In this document: positions 45,742 through 55,723 of the stretch, one piece after another
How positions within the stretch are numbered: position 1 is the stretch's first letter
Layout: each line of letters starts with the position of its first letter
Origin: Astragalus membranaceus
Lineage: Eukaryota; Streptophyta; Magnoliopsida; Fabales; Fabaceae
Length of the DNA: 64,000 nucleotides
Direction: 5' to 3'
Assembly: GCA_039519185.1 (NCBI GenBank)
Contig: CM076849.1
Span: forward strand, 105,356,077 to 105,420,076
Program-made: the position numbers and the translations under genes
Notes under the pieces: generated by a model
Told to the model about the DNA's origin: nothing
The model's database searches: none
What the model saw: the letters and a program-made list of their open reading frames with translations, nothing else

Positions 45742-46430
45742 CAACTATCAAACTCTGTTTTCTTGTTCTTTCTTAACTTCATCAAATGAATGTGGGTTTG
45801 TGTGGTGTTGGGTCATTGTGTTTTGTGAGCTGCGTGGAAAAAGGACTATGAAATTACCAGCTTACCCTTCATTTAATTTCTCACCTCTAGTTACTCCTAC
45901 CACGCCGAGTCTAGTTTAATTAGTACGCACACACACAATCTATTAATTTTAACAATCCCATATCACCAAATACACTAAGATACTTAACTTAGCTAAACAA
46001 TTAATTATGTCCTCTTGCTAATTTCATTTAAATGAAATTAGCCAAATTGGGGATGTTACATGCTTGACTCTCACCTTCCCCAGCGGAGTCGCCATCTGTC
46101 GTGACCGTGAAACCGACGTAGACGGCTCAAAAATTGGTTATTTAAGGAGTCGCCACCCAATTTATTTATAAAGGAGAAATTGAGAAAAACCTAACAAAGA
46201 GTTATTGGTCTGCGTAAACTAGGTTGGATTCGGGAGTCAGTTATGCATAGGGAAGGGAGAAAACCTAATTCCACTGCACCCCTAGTACATCTGTCCTAAG
46301 ACAGTTACCCTAAATTTGATTGTGCAAAAATATTATTGAGTAATGAACTATCGTTATACCCCTAAAAATGATAAAAAGTAATTATTTATAACGAAAAAAA
46401 ATAGGACCATTTGAAGAAAATTTAATTGAC

Positions 46431-46496
46431 TTGACGGGGAAGCCCCGCTCCTACGTATCCTCCGGTGCAATGAGGAACTCAAAAGTCACGTAGTTC
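46431..46496 (-). other. Two-hairpin module, LTR D copy 1
   Basis: On the minus strand: GAACTACGT, ATACGTAGGAGCG and GTCAAG blocks with stems TCCTC/GAGGA and CGGGG/CCCCG. Confidence 0.7.
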
Positions 46497-46688
46497 TTTC
46501 TTGAAAATTTTTGTTGGTTTGGTTGATTTTAATTTTTTTGAAGGGGTTTGAGATCACCTAGTTGTACAACTCAAGCGTCTTAAACCAGGATCGACAAGAT
46601 GTCACATCTCAGCCAATCCCTGTTTTATATTTTTTAGAAAATAGGTGTTAAAGAAAAGAAAGTTGATTATTTGAAGAAAAAAAAATTA

Positions 46689-46752
46689 GCTTGACGGGGA
46701 AGCCCCGCTCCTACGTATCTCTGTGTGCGGGGAATCAAAGGCTACGTAGTTC
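46689..46752 (-). other. Two-hairpin module, LTR D copy 2
   Basis: Same conserved blocks. The second stem is CGGGG/CCCCG; the first stem is poorly preserved here (TTCCCC facing AGAGA). Confidence 0.65.
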
Positions 46753-46907
46753 TTCTTGAAAATATTTGTTTGTTTTGTTGATTTTAATATTTTGAAGGGG
46801 TTTGAGATCACCAAGTTGTACAACTCAGGCGTCTTAATCGGATTGCAGGTTTGATAAGATGTACATCTCGATCAAAGCCATTTTTATTGATGTTTTAATT
46901 CTTTTTT

Positions 46908-46957
46908 AGAAATAGATAACAATAATAATAATATAAATAATAATAGATAATAATAAC

Positions 46958-46993
<36 letters not shown>

Positions 46994-47110
46994 TAAAAAG
47001 GAAAGATAAAAAAAATAACTATACACCTAAAAAAATATAAATAAATAAATATATGCATAAATAATAAATAAATATATACAGAAATAGACAAACAATAAAT
47101 AAGTAAACAA
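46908..47110. repeat. (AAT)n microsatellite and AT-rich tract in LTR D
   Basis: Long AAT/ATA trinucleotide run at about 46918-46993, followed by AAATAAATAAATA-type repeats. Confidence 0.9.
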
Positions 47111-47173
47111 TAAATATATTTTTGTGATTTTTTGAGAAGAAAAAAAAATACCGGTTAAAATTGGGTGTTCACA

Positions 47174-48152
47174 CTTGGGCATGTGGGTTGATCGTTTGTC
47201 GTGTGTGGTTTTCCCCAACAATGGTATCAGAGCAGTTATCCCCAACAGTGGTATCAGAGCTATTGGTTCGGAGGGGACTCACTCAGAGTCGTTGGTGTGA
47301 CCAGGTGATCAGTTTTGACGACGAGCTTGGCGGTGGATCCATGTGGGATCATTGTATCGAAAGTCTTTGGGGAATGTGGAGGTCAGGCGGTGTGTCCTGT
47401 TGGTTGTTGCTAACAGCGGTGCAAGTACAAGTGAAGCGTCACCATTCAAAACTCATGGAGGAGCTATGCGATCAAATTTATGGCGAGGAACACACACAAG
47501 TTTATTGGTTTGAAGTGAGTATGCGAGATACACATGTGGATGAACTTAGTCTTGCAAAAAAAATGAAAAAAATTGAAGATGATTTCCAAGAATTAATATT
47601 AATAGTGGGGAAAAATTGAAGAGACACCATTGAAGTAGAGTATCTTGGAAAATTGGGATAATTAATACCCACTATGCTAAATACATTAATAGAAGCTATG
47701 CTCTTTCGAATAAATAGAGAGACTTGTGAAGATATGATACATGCCCAAATGAAGAGGTGAGACATCCCCATTTTGGGTGACAATATAGAGAAGTGGAGAA
47801 TCTCCAGCTAGGTCCTAGTGAGAGGAGAGTGTCGGTGATCATTTGTTGTGAGATGTGAGTGTTATCATTCCTTGTAACTCTTAGAGTGAGAAGAGTATTG
47901 TAGGGTGATGCACATATTGGGGTGAGTTACAAATTGTTGTAATCATGTTTGAGAAGATGCGTGAATTGTGTTGATGTGTTCCCGTGGACACAGGCAAGAG
48001 GTGCCGAACCAAGTAAATTATTTGTGTTTTTCTTTCCTTTATTATTGTCGTGTGTTTATGTATGTTCCTTCAAAGATCCTTAGGCGTGTGGGTTGATCGT
48101 TTGTCGTGTGAGGTTTTCCTCAACAAGGGTATTAGAGCAGTTATCCCCAACA
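47174..48152 (+). mobile_element. Element L: small copia/TRIM-like remnant, 5' LTR truncated
   Basis: A right LTR (47830-48152) begins TGTCGGTGATC and ends ATCCCCAACA. The end of the matching left LTR (47174-47247) abuts element D, which inserted into it. TGGTATCAGAGC (47249-47260) is the tRNA-iMet PBS and GAGAGGAGAG (47820-47829) the PPT. The 570-bp interior has no recognisable domain; ORFs there (a partial one with LMEELCDQIYGEEHTQVYW) were not identified. Confidence 0.75.
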
Positions 48153-49068
48153 GAAATAGTTAGGAACAGTAGGCAAATAAAAATCTAAATATATAATTAG
48201 GGGTAAATTGAATATGTGAGCTGTATTGTACTCCTCTTAATAGAAATGAGGATACGGGAGCTTACCAACATAGCAACTCCCACTGGTACAGTCTGATGGG
48301 GTGCTTCTATGTTCACATCCATATGAAGAAGTGGAGACAAAGTAACATTATAGTAACATTATAGTCTTATAAAAAATTATAATTAATTTTCAACCAAACT
48401 ATTAAACGCAAATACATTGAAAATCATGGAACTTCGGATAAAGAGGCGAGGGACACATTGATAAGGAACATTGACAGTCGCAGATACATCCAGAAAGTGC
48501 TGTAATCTAAAAAGCAAGGAAATAGAAAGAATGTTAGTGAATGTGGATGAAGGATCTAATATCTGATATAGATTTATTTATTTATAGATTTATACAAATT
48601 AATCACATATGAAAATACCTATTGAGTCATTTGGCAACCTTCTCTCTTTCAGTCACTTCTCTCACTCTCAAACGTTTGGGGCCAACCAAACAAAACTAAG
48701 CAACTAGGAGTTGGGGGTTCAAGGTTGAAGCTAACTTCTCATATCTGAAAACCAGCTTCCATCTCAAACCCATAACTGACTCTTTGGTTTTTCTTCTTCA
48801 TTGTTTTCAAGTTCCTCAAAGGTATGGTTTTTTTTTCTCTTTTAACTTTGGTTTCCTTCTTCAAGTCATCCTCGATTCCCAGTAACCATTTCATCTCTAT
48901 TTCCTTTTTCTTCTTCACTATTCTCGAAAGTGGATGTTGATTTTAAGGATCCATGTTACTGATTTTAGGGATATTGCTAATTTGAGGTATTTTTGGGATA
49001 GGTTTTTTTTTTTTCACTTTCTTAGGGATTTTGGGGATATTTTTTTTATCTTGTTTTATAGGGATTTA
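48153..49068. other. Possible host DNA, gene not identified
   Basis: No transposon signature was found. On the minus strand about 48404-48520 is open after a TTTTTAG acceptor and reads LQHFLDVSATVNVPYQ, and about 48250-48330 reads MDVNIEAPHQTVPVG before a GTAAGC; these look exon-like but I cannot name the protein. On the plus strand 48630-48825 is pyrimidine-rich, like a 5' UTR, ending at a possible donor (CAAAGGTATGG). Bases 49064-49068 (ATTTA) are the TSD of element H. Confidence 0.3.
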
Positions 49069-49439
49069 TATTAGATATATAGTTAGTTAGTAGTAGATAT
49101 ATAGTTAGTTAGTAGTTAGGGAGATAGTTGGTAGTTATATGTGAGTTTGTTATTAGTTGGTTGGTAGTTATAAGTGAGTTTGTTATTAGTTGGTATATGC
49201 CACTAGTGGAAAAAATGCATTTTATAACAGTCATTCATATCGGTTGAAAACGACCTGATGTTAAAAGTGACGCAGTGGCAGTTTTGTAATTAAAATTATA
49301 ATTTTTACATCGGTAGTCACACGAACCGTTATAGAAAGTGCAAAAACCATCTTTCATATCGGTTACATTCCATAACCGTTATAGAAAGTGTAAAAATTTA
49401 GGCTTCCATAACGGGTCACAAAACCACCCGTTATAGAAA

Positions 49440-50277
49440 CGAAACAAATTAGGCTTATGTCGCATCTCGCTCCCCTTTCATTCGTATCTCTCTCTCCCCT
49501 CTCGCATCTTCCTTTCCTTTCATCATCTTCCTTTTCCCTCTACACCCAATCTTTGACTCTTCTTCCCCGACTCTCTCTCTTTCTGGACCTTCTGTGTTTC
49601 CTCACCACGACCCCTCATCCACGAGCTCCGGTGAGCCCCCATGATCTGAGAAGACACGCACGCTACAAAGAGAACTGAGAAGACACGCAGATCTGCTTCT
49701 CACTGCGATTTTATCCAGGTACGATTTGAAATTTCTCACTGCTTCTCACTGCGATCGTTCACTTCTGTTTCCCTTTCGTTTTTCTTTTCGTTCTTCTTCG
49801 ATTCATCTACTTTGTTTAGGGTTTGTGGGATTTGGGATTCGAGAACTGAGTTTAGGGTTTTCGTTTTCCTTCATCGTTCTTCTTCGTTTTCGTTTTCGCT
49901 CCGACCCGAGAAGATCCGAATAGTGACATGGTCGGTTCGGAATAGAGAGAACCTGCGGCGGTGAAGGCCCAAGAAGTAGGTCATCTCTAACCTTTTAAGT
50001 GTGGATAGGAGTAACAATGTTAGATACCAGATATGTAATCTCTAATGGAACAATAGACAGGGTGATGAAATGGAAAGTGAATGGTGTATTATTTCAGAGA
50101 AGAGGATTTAAAGAGGAAACTATTTCCTACTGCCAGAGCTGAGGTCCTATAGAGATGAGAGCTAGAATCCTTCCATTGTTATGCAGAGTTGTAGAGAGTC
50201 TTAATAACATATATCAAAGATATAGCTTTTGTATCTTTACCTAGGATAAGTTTTTAAGTTTTCTATTTGCTCCCCAG
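49440..50277 (+). other. 5' part of the captured segment in element I
   Basis: CT-rich leader-like sequence (49457-49600), repeated CTTCTCACTGCGAT phrases (49696, 49740) and TTCGTTTTC-rich stretches. It may be the promoter and 5' UTR of a captured gene, but no protein is recognisable in 49440-50277. Confidence 0.35.
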
Positions 50278-51872
50278 GTACAAGAAAGAGATATATGAAC
50301 TTGTGAAGAAGAGGACAGAGGAAGCTGACAATGTGAATGAGGTAATCAATAAGTTTGTATTTCATGGGTGTGAGAATGGAATCGGTTTATTTGTTCACTC
50401 ATGGATGATTATTGTTGAAATGTAATTACTTTTTTATGCATTTGAGATATGATGTTTGCCAGTTCTTGTTATATCTGATTCTACTTTTACTTACTGTTGA
50501 TGATTAGCCTGGAACTGTGTAGTTTTATAATATGGTGTTGTCCTCCTTTGAAATAGAATTTGGTGTAAAGATATTTTTGTGGAAAGTCTCCAATCCTTTT
50601 AAGATCTGATCGTTGACAAAGGAATCATCTGCGATTATTACAAGTTAAATGCGCTTCTATATGTGTCTTCGCTAAACACCCATGTTCTTCTTCACTTGCA
50701 ATATAGGATGCCAGAAGCTTATGATCAGGAAGGTGGTGTTGATCAAGAAAAAAGATTTTCGGTGGCTATGCAGCGTTACAGGTTTTCACTTACTACATGA
50801 TCTCCACTACAATTTAAAATTTATAAAAAGTAAAAGAACGGGAAATCACATCAGCACTATTAAGTGGGCATGAAAATCTAAAAGGTACTTCCCTAATAAA
50901 ACATCTGTTGTTTGATTTAACTATAGGGATCTGAATGCTGAGGAGAAGATGAATCCATTTGCTGAACAAGAAGCGTGGGAGGAACATCAAATTGGTAAAC
51001 ATTTCTTAATTATTATGCTCCTGAAATCTGTCCTTTTTAAAAAAGATCATTGTCCCTTTTCTGTATTAATCATACTTGTGGTTTCTTGATAATATCTTTC
51101 AGGAAAGGCAACTTTGAAGTTTGGTTCAAAAAATAAAAAACAAGCCTCTGATGATTACCAGTAAGCTTGTTCATTTAAAAACATTTGTTGCCCGATGTTA
51201 TATTCTAATCTGGGTTTGTTTTACTTTGGATAGCACTGAAATCTTAGGTTTAAAAACACTCTCAACTGATATTTTGTTTGGACTAGTAAAGGTGAGCTGA
51301 AAACTCTAAGGCTGAATAAAATTTGTATGCTTTATAATTCAAGTGGGTTGAATGGTAGACAATTGATTTTTTGTAATTGAACCATGTATCTTAATTGTGA
51401 TATTCAAGACAGTTTTGTTTTTTTTTTTTCGCAATTATTTGCTTGGCTACTGATTTGAAGTTGATTGCATGTATTGTTTTTGGTCTAAATTGAAGTGAAA
51501 ATGTGCAATGATTCTTATTTGGTTTCTTTCGATCTGTAACTCATCATTACATGGTATTTGCTTATATCTGGATGTATTTGAAGCACACACTTTGGTTAAT
51601 TAAATAAATAATCTTATTTGTGACAGGATATTTCTCGTTTTCGGGCGGATCTTAAGTTGCTAATATCAAGTGCTACACTTGATGCAGAGAAGTTCAGTGA
51701 CTACTTTGATTTGGATAATAACACTGTACCTGAAATACAGCGGACTAACCTTGCAAATGTAGTTTTGAGTTTAAAGAGTCTTGGTATTCATGACTTGTTA
51801 CCTTTCGATTTTATGGATCCTTCCCCTGCCGAGGCCTTATTGAAAGCCCTGGAGTTATGTATACGAATTTGA
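50278..51872 (+). pseudogene. Captured fragments of a DEAH-box pre-mRNA-splicing RNA helicase (PRP2/DHX16 type)
   Basis: Five exon-like blocks with consensus borders: 50278-50341 (YKKEIYELVKKRTEEADNV), 50707-50781 (MPEAYDQEGGVDQEKRFSVA), 50927-50994 (MNPFAEQEAWEEHQIG), 51103-51160 (KATLKFGSKNKKQASDDY) and 51627-51872. The last block joins DISRFRADLKLLISSATLDA, which contains the SAT motif, directly to VPEIQRTNLANVVLSLKSLG from the much later helicase C-terminal region. The Walker A and DEAH segments are missing. Introns are retained, so the capture happened at the DNA level. The intact protein drives spliceosome activation in the nucleus; this chimera could not bind ATP. I base the assignment on remembered features of the family, not on a search. 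Confidence 0.85.
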
Positions 51873-52040
51873 ATGTTATATTGCTTAGCATCATTTGTTT
51901 AATGAATTTGAATGATCTGTGGTAGAGTATATGTAACAGGGTGTTTGTGTTGTGTTTCTATCATTTCGTTGCTTCTATGTACAGAGTATTGTTCCATGTA
52001 TATTGCTGAACAGAAACCAGTTTTTTTTTTAAAAAAACCT
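51873..52040 (+). other. 3' flank of the captured helicase segment
   Basis: T-rich sequence resembling a 3' UTR, before the subterminal repeats of element I. Confidence 0.4.
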
Positions 52041-52490
52041 GACTTTTCATATCGGTTCTGATAGAAAACCAATGTTAAAAATCAGTATTTCATATCGGTT
52101 CTGATAGAAAACCGATGTTAAAAAACAGTATTCATATCGGTTCCCATATAAAACCGATGTCAAATATAAGCGAAAACAGACTTTTCATAACGGTTCTAGG
52201 GGAAACCGATATAAAAACAGCTTTTCATAACGGTTCAGGAACCGATATGAAATGTCCCTATTTTTTATATCTCCTTTTTCGACATCGATTCCGAAACCGA
52301 TATGAAATGTCAATTTTAACCAATATTAAATGCCTTTTTTCCATTAGTGTGCCTATAGATAGGCTTCATGTAATCATTTTAGAAACACTTTTTTCATTTG
52401 TATCAATTCCCTTTGATGAATATTAGAGTCTCTTAATCTTTTCTCTCTTATCTTCTATGGATACCATATTCTTCAATATGGTATCAGAGC

Positions 52491-53582
52491 AAACATGGTA
52501 TCTACCTTTAAGCTAATTCCGCTGCAGCTTCTTTCTTCATTTTATTAGTTTCTTTTTCATTCATTTCCCTTTCATTTTCATCACCATTTCTTTTTTCTTG
52601 CTCACTTTCACTGTCCAACACACCTAAGCAATATTGGTCACAGTGGTTTCCTTCTCCAGGCGTTCATTTCAAAAACTTCTCTCTACACTTCATCCTCCCA
52701 CTCTCCTCTTAATCCCTTTTCCTCTCTTTTTTAACCATTTCCGTTTTTTAGACAGATTTTCAGTTAAAAAAACGCTTTGCCCCTTTACTGATTCCATGAA
52801 TCTCAGACACCAAACTGTTTCTTTGATGAAAAATTCAAGATTTTCCCATCAACCCATCACAGCAAAGCAAGATATCTCTAAATATCTGATTTTTATTTTC
52901 TTGAAGTGAGGTTTCTGTCATTTTTCCTTTGGCATTGTCTTCTACAGCGAAACGACACACACACTAGAATGTTCAACAATCTATAGCTATTTTCTGTTGT
53001 AAACAGTAAAGTTTTCCTCTTTCTTTTCTTGTTTCTTTTGGTTTGTTTTCGGTCAATTTCATCTCTTCCTCATCGATATTCAACCTTTATGCGCCGTCTT
53101 CTTTGATTTGCTTCCGAAACTGATATCTACTTTCAATATTTGAATCTGATTTCCTGTGTTTGTCATCAGCGTTCTTTCAATCTCTTGTTTCATTTTCTTT
53201 CCGATTCCACTTTCGTCTGATATCTACAGTGGTTCTCATTTTCTTTGCAATAGTTGTTCTTTGCATTTGCATTCTGGTTTCATTTTCCTCTGCGGTCAGT
53301 CCTCATCAGTTTCGCATTTCCTTTTGCGATGAACACTTTTCAGTTCGATTCGCGTTTTGGTTCTTGAATCGGTTTGATTCTTGGATGGTTCTCTCTTAAT
53401 CTTTGCTGTTGATGTGCGTTGCGTTCTTTCTTCATCACGTTTGCGTCTTCCGCATTTCCGCACATCGGGTTTTTGGCGTTCTCTCACATCGCCGAATTGC
53501 ATTCCACTTCATTGTCCTCCTTTCATTCTGATTCATTCTGATTCCCAATGATTGTGATCTGAAGCGGATTTCCGATTTCATT
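52491..53582 (+). other. Leader-like interior of element H
   Basis: T-rich, with many TTCATTT, CTTCTTTC and TCTTTTC phrases and no recognised protein. It may contain captured non-coding host sequence. Confidence 0.4.
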
Positions 53583-54079
53583 TTGGATAGTGATATTCCT
53601 TTTTTTCTTTGCGATTTTGATTTTTTGAGATTGCTGTCTCTTCTTGGATCGACTCTTGATCCAGTTCTATTTTCGTTTCCCCAGACAGCATTCAAGCTGT
53701 TTACTGAAATGTCTCGAAGAGATAAAGATTTTTTGTCCTTGATGATTGTCTCCGAAAGGTTCCTATATATATTCAATCACATTGTTCCCAGAATACAAAG
53801 ATGCCATCAGCTGGAATTTTTCCTTTCATTGAAGCTGCCATTTGTCTTATATTCTGACGAGCAACTTGTCTCATGTTCCATTAGTAAGAAAGGTTTAGAC
53901 CAAGTTGAATTTGACACAAGTTATGATCCATCTCTTGGTGATATTAATGGTAACCACATTGGCATTGATCTTAGTAGTGTTGTTTATTTTGCTTCTGTTG
54001 AAGCACTTTCTCGTGGCATTGATTTAACAAGTGGGAAACTCATAACTGCATGGATAGAATACAAAGATGACATGAAATC
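53583..54079 (+). pseudogene. L-type lectin receptor kinase fragment inside element H
   Basis: From about 53896 the frame reads LDQVEFDTSYDPSLGDINGN, HIGIDLSSVVYFASVEALSR and LITAWIEYKDD. These are the hallmark legume-lectin segments (the EFDT strand, the N-G-N-H-(I/V)-G-I-D loop and the ITAWIEY strand) found in plasma-membrane L-type lectin receptor kinases. Only part of the lectin domain is present: no signal peptide, transmembrane segment or kinase. The upstream part of the ORF (53583-53890) is not recognisable. The frame is cut at 54079 by element J. It lies in sense orientation within H, with no copia genes around it. Confidence 0.75.
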
Positions 54080-55177
54080 TGTGAATCGGGAATAAATCGA
54101 TGAATCAGGAATTAATTATCAGGAATAAATCTGTGTCTGCAATTATATTTATTAGCTTTCCTATTTTAGGCTAGACAAATTAGGAGTTGATTTGATCTCC
54201 ATTAATTTTATTTATGAGTATTATTTGTTTCTTGATATACTTATTTAGGGTTGAGTCTTTGTATTCCCTATAAATAGGGATTGGCGTTTAGTCTTTGAGA
54301 AGGAAGATACTATCAAGCCAATTTTACTGACATGGTATCAGAGCCACTTCTCATATTCTGACCTCGTTTTCGTGCTTCACCACCGCTGCTGGCGGCGACA
54401 TCGACCGCCGGCAGCACCACTCTGTTCAGTTCTCAATTTATACCTGTTTTTGCTTTCTGCCGTCATGTTCCTCTTTTTTCGACCGTGTTGTGCGTTCAGC
54501 GACATCTCCCTTGGCCGCTCTTGTCCTAGTACCGTTTGCTGCAACGAAGAGATAAAGCAGCCTATGGGCCATATGCTCATAGTCGTGTTTGTCGTTTGCT
54601 GCAACGAAAATATAATTCAGTTTATGAGCTATAAAAAAAACTCATAGTCTCGGGCCGTTTGCTACAACGAAGAGAGAATGTAGCCTTTGAGTGAAATGCT
54701 CATAGTCTTCGTGTTTACCATTCATGGTATTCTTAGTGTTTTTGATGTTCGTGATTCTTGGTGTTATTGATTTTCACTGGTTCTTGGTGTGTATGCTTCT
54801 TGGTGTTCGTGATTTTTAATGTTCTTGGTTCTTACGGGTTCTTTATGCTCAAATTACTTCTTGGATTCTGAGTGGCGCTGTTTCTCAACTGTTCTGAGCT
54901 GCAAATATTTTGACAAAAGTTGTTCCCCATTGTTAGGAAATTGATGCTCCTTGAAGAGCCGCATCAATTTGAGGGGGGGTGTGAATCGGGAATAAATCGA
55001 TGAATCAGGAATTAAATCAGGAATTAAATCATTGATTTGATCTGCATTAATTGTATTTATGAGTATTATTTGTTTCTTGATATACTTATTTATGGTTGAG
55101 TCTTTGTATTCCCTATAAATAGGGATTGGCGTTTAGTCTTTGAGAAGGAAGATACTATCAAGCCAATTTTCGTGACA
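54080..55177 (+). mobile_element. Element J: TRIM-like small copia retrotransposon
   Basis: LTRs 54080-54332 and 54980-55177 begin TGTGAATCGGG and end TGACA, flanked by a perfect AAATC duplication (54075-54079 and 55178-55182). The PBS TGGTATCAGAGC follows at once (54333-54344) and the PPT is GAGGGGGGG (54971-54979). The left LTR has a longer repeat-containing region than the right (253 versus 198 bp). The 647-bp interior encodes nothing recognisable and has three versions of a ~62-bp phrase, CGTTTGCT(G/A)CAACGAAGAGA ... GCTCATAGTC, at about 54530, 54592 and 54657. A TATAAATAGGG box lies in each LTR. Confidence 0.92.
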
Positions 55178-55182
55178 AAATC

Positions 55183-55482
55183 AACTCATATTCTTGCTTC
55201 ACTCATTGACCATTCTCGAAGATTTTAAGAGTTCATGCATCTTGGTTTCTTTACTTTTAATAGTCAGGGTTGTGGTATTCACCTTGTTCATCATTGGCAG
55301 TTCAAAACTTTAGGTTATTCTCATTCAGTTAGTCCTATGGATATGCTAGAAGAAGGAGATTGTTTCTTTTTGTCGATGTATTTCAGACATCTCTCATTGT
55401 AATTTTCTTTTGTTTTGATGTATCTTTCTATTGTTCATGTCAAGCTAGAAGTGTTGTGAATAACTTCTAGCTTGTGGGGGAC
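55183..55482 (+). other. 3' interior of element H with a perfect hairpin before the PPT
   Basis: No coding domain recognised. CAAGCTAGAAGT (55441-55452) and ACTTCTAGCTTG (55463-55474) form a perfect 12-bp stem with a 10-base loop, directly followed by the PPT TGGGGGAC (55475-55482). Confidence 0.85.
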
Positions 55483-55723
55483 TATTAGATATATAGTTAG
55501 TTAGTAGTTAGGGAGATAGTTGGTAGTTATAATTGAGTTTGTTATTAGTTGGTTGGTAGTTATAAGTGAGTTTGTTATTAGTTGGTATATGCCTATAAAT
55601 AGGCTTCATGTAATCATTTTAGAAACACTTTTTTCATTTGTATCAACTCCCTTTGATGAATATTAGAGTCTCTTAATCTTTTCTCTCTTATCTTCTTTGG
55701 ATACCATATTCTTCAATAATTTA

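Larger units (their letters stand above)
7682..46060 (-). mobile_element. Element C: LTR retrotransposon with TGTAACA-type LTR, heavily interrupted
   Basis: The 5' LTR lies at the right (36222-46060, interrupted by B2) and ends, in minus orientation, GGTGTTACA. It is followed after three bases by TGGTATCAGAGC, the tRNA-iMet PBS (36207-36218). The body continues leftwards through 34018-36206, skips element A (perfect GAAGG duplication) and continues 9480-7682. There it meets the CACTA end, so the rest of the element, including its 3' LTR, should lie left of the window. I recognise no gag or pol in the roughly 4 kb of body present, which suggests a non-autonomous element. That the CACTA element inserted into C is inferred from the abutment alone. 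Confidence 0.6.
36222..46060 (-). repeat. 5' LTR of element C, split by element B2
   Basis: In minus orientation it begins TGTAACATCCCC (46060) and ends GGTGTTACA (36222). Removing B2 and one TSD copy gives about 2.78 kb. It shares with the solo LTR at 28711 the CCCCGGTGAA/CCGGGATTAG region (36820-36960) and the GC palindromes (44336-44430). The base run after 46060 (TGCTT) has no partner at 36221, as expected if this is one LTR of a longer element and not a solo LTR. It also holds a CT microsatellite at 45671-45741. Confidence 0.8.
46061..47173 (-). mobile_element. Element D: 5' LTR and PBS of a Tat-like element
   Basis: On the minus strand an LTR beginning TGTGAACACCCAATTTTAAC (47173) and ending CACGACA (46097) is followed after two bases by TGGCGACTCCGCTGGGGA (46094-46077), the same PBS as element K. 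The start resembles that of K (TGTCATACCCCAATTTTG). The interior continues left but is cut after about 16 bases by element C. The LTR holds a tandem duplication (46431-46620 and 46689-46880) of a segment with the two-hairpin module and TTGTACAACTCA(A/G)GCGTCTTAA. Confidence 0.78.
49201..52349 (+). mobile_element. Element I: gene-capturing CACTA transposon (Pack-CACTA)
   Basis: 3149 bp with inverted ends CACTAGTGGAAAAAATGCA and TGCCTTTTTTCCATTAGTG (17 of 19 match), a 3-bp duplication TGC (49198-49200 and 52350-52352), and insertion inside the 5' LTR of H. Subterminal repeats built on CATATCGGTT and AACCGTTATAGAAA lie at 49230-49430 and 52040-52320. No transposase is encoded. The interior carries exons and introns from a host DEAH-box helicase gene. 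Confidence 0.93.
49069..55718 (+). mobile_element. Element H: non-autonomous copia-type element carrying a host gene fragment
   Basis: LTRs of 236 bp (right copy 55483-55718; left copy 49069-52478 interrupted by CACTA element I) start TATTAGATATATAG and end TTCTTCAATA. The flanking duplication ATTTA (49064-49068 and 55719-55723) is perfect. TGGTATCAGAGC (52479-52490) directly follows the left LTR and TGGGGGAC precedes the right one. The termini are TA...TA in place of TG...CA. The interior (52491-55482) has no copia gag, integrase or reverse transcriptase that I can see; it contains a lectin-domain fragment and the small element J. Confidence 0.88.

Noticed and set aside
45568..45919. Leu/Ser-rich ORFs
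   Set aside because: Product of the CT microsatellite.
36222..46060. Reading the TGTAACACC...GATGTTACA span as a solo LTR
   Set aside because: No matching duplication at its two ends (CAAAA versus TGCTT), and a tRNA-iMet PBS directly follows the 36222 end, so it is the 5' LTR of a longer element.
52479..52490. TGGTATCAGAGC motifs as tRNA gene fragments (also 47222, 47249, 54333)
   Set aside because: Each follows an LTR end directly and is the primer-binding complement, with no cloverleaf around it.
54372..54647. 91-codon ORF in element J
   Set aside because: No domain, non-coding TRIM interior with internal repeats.
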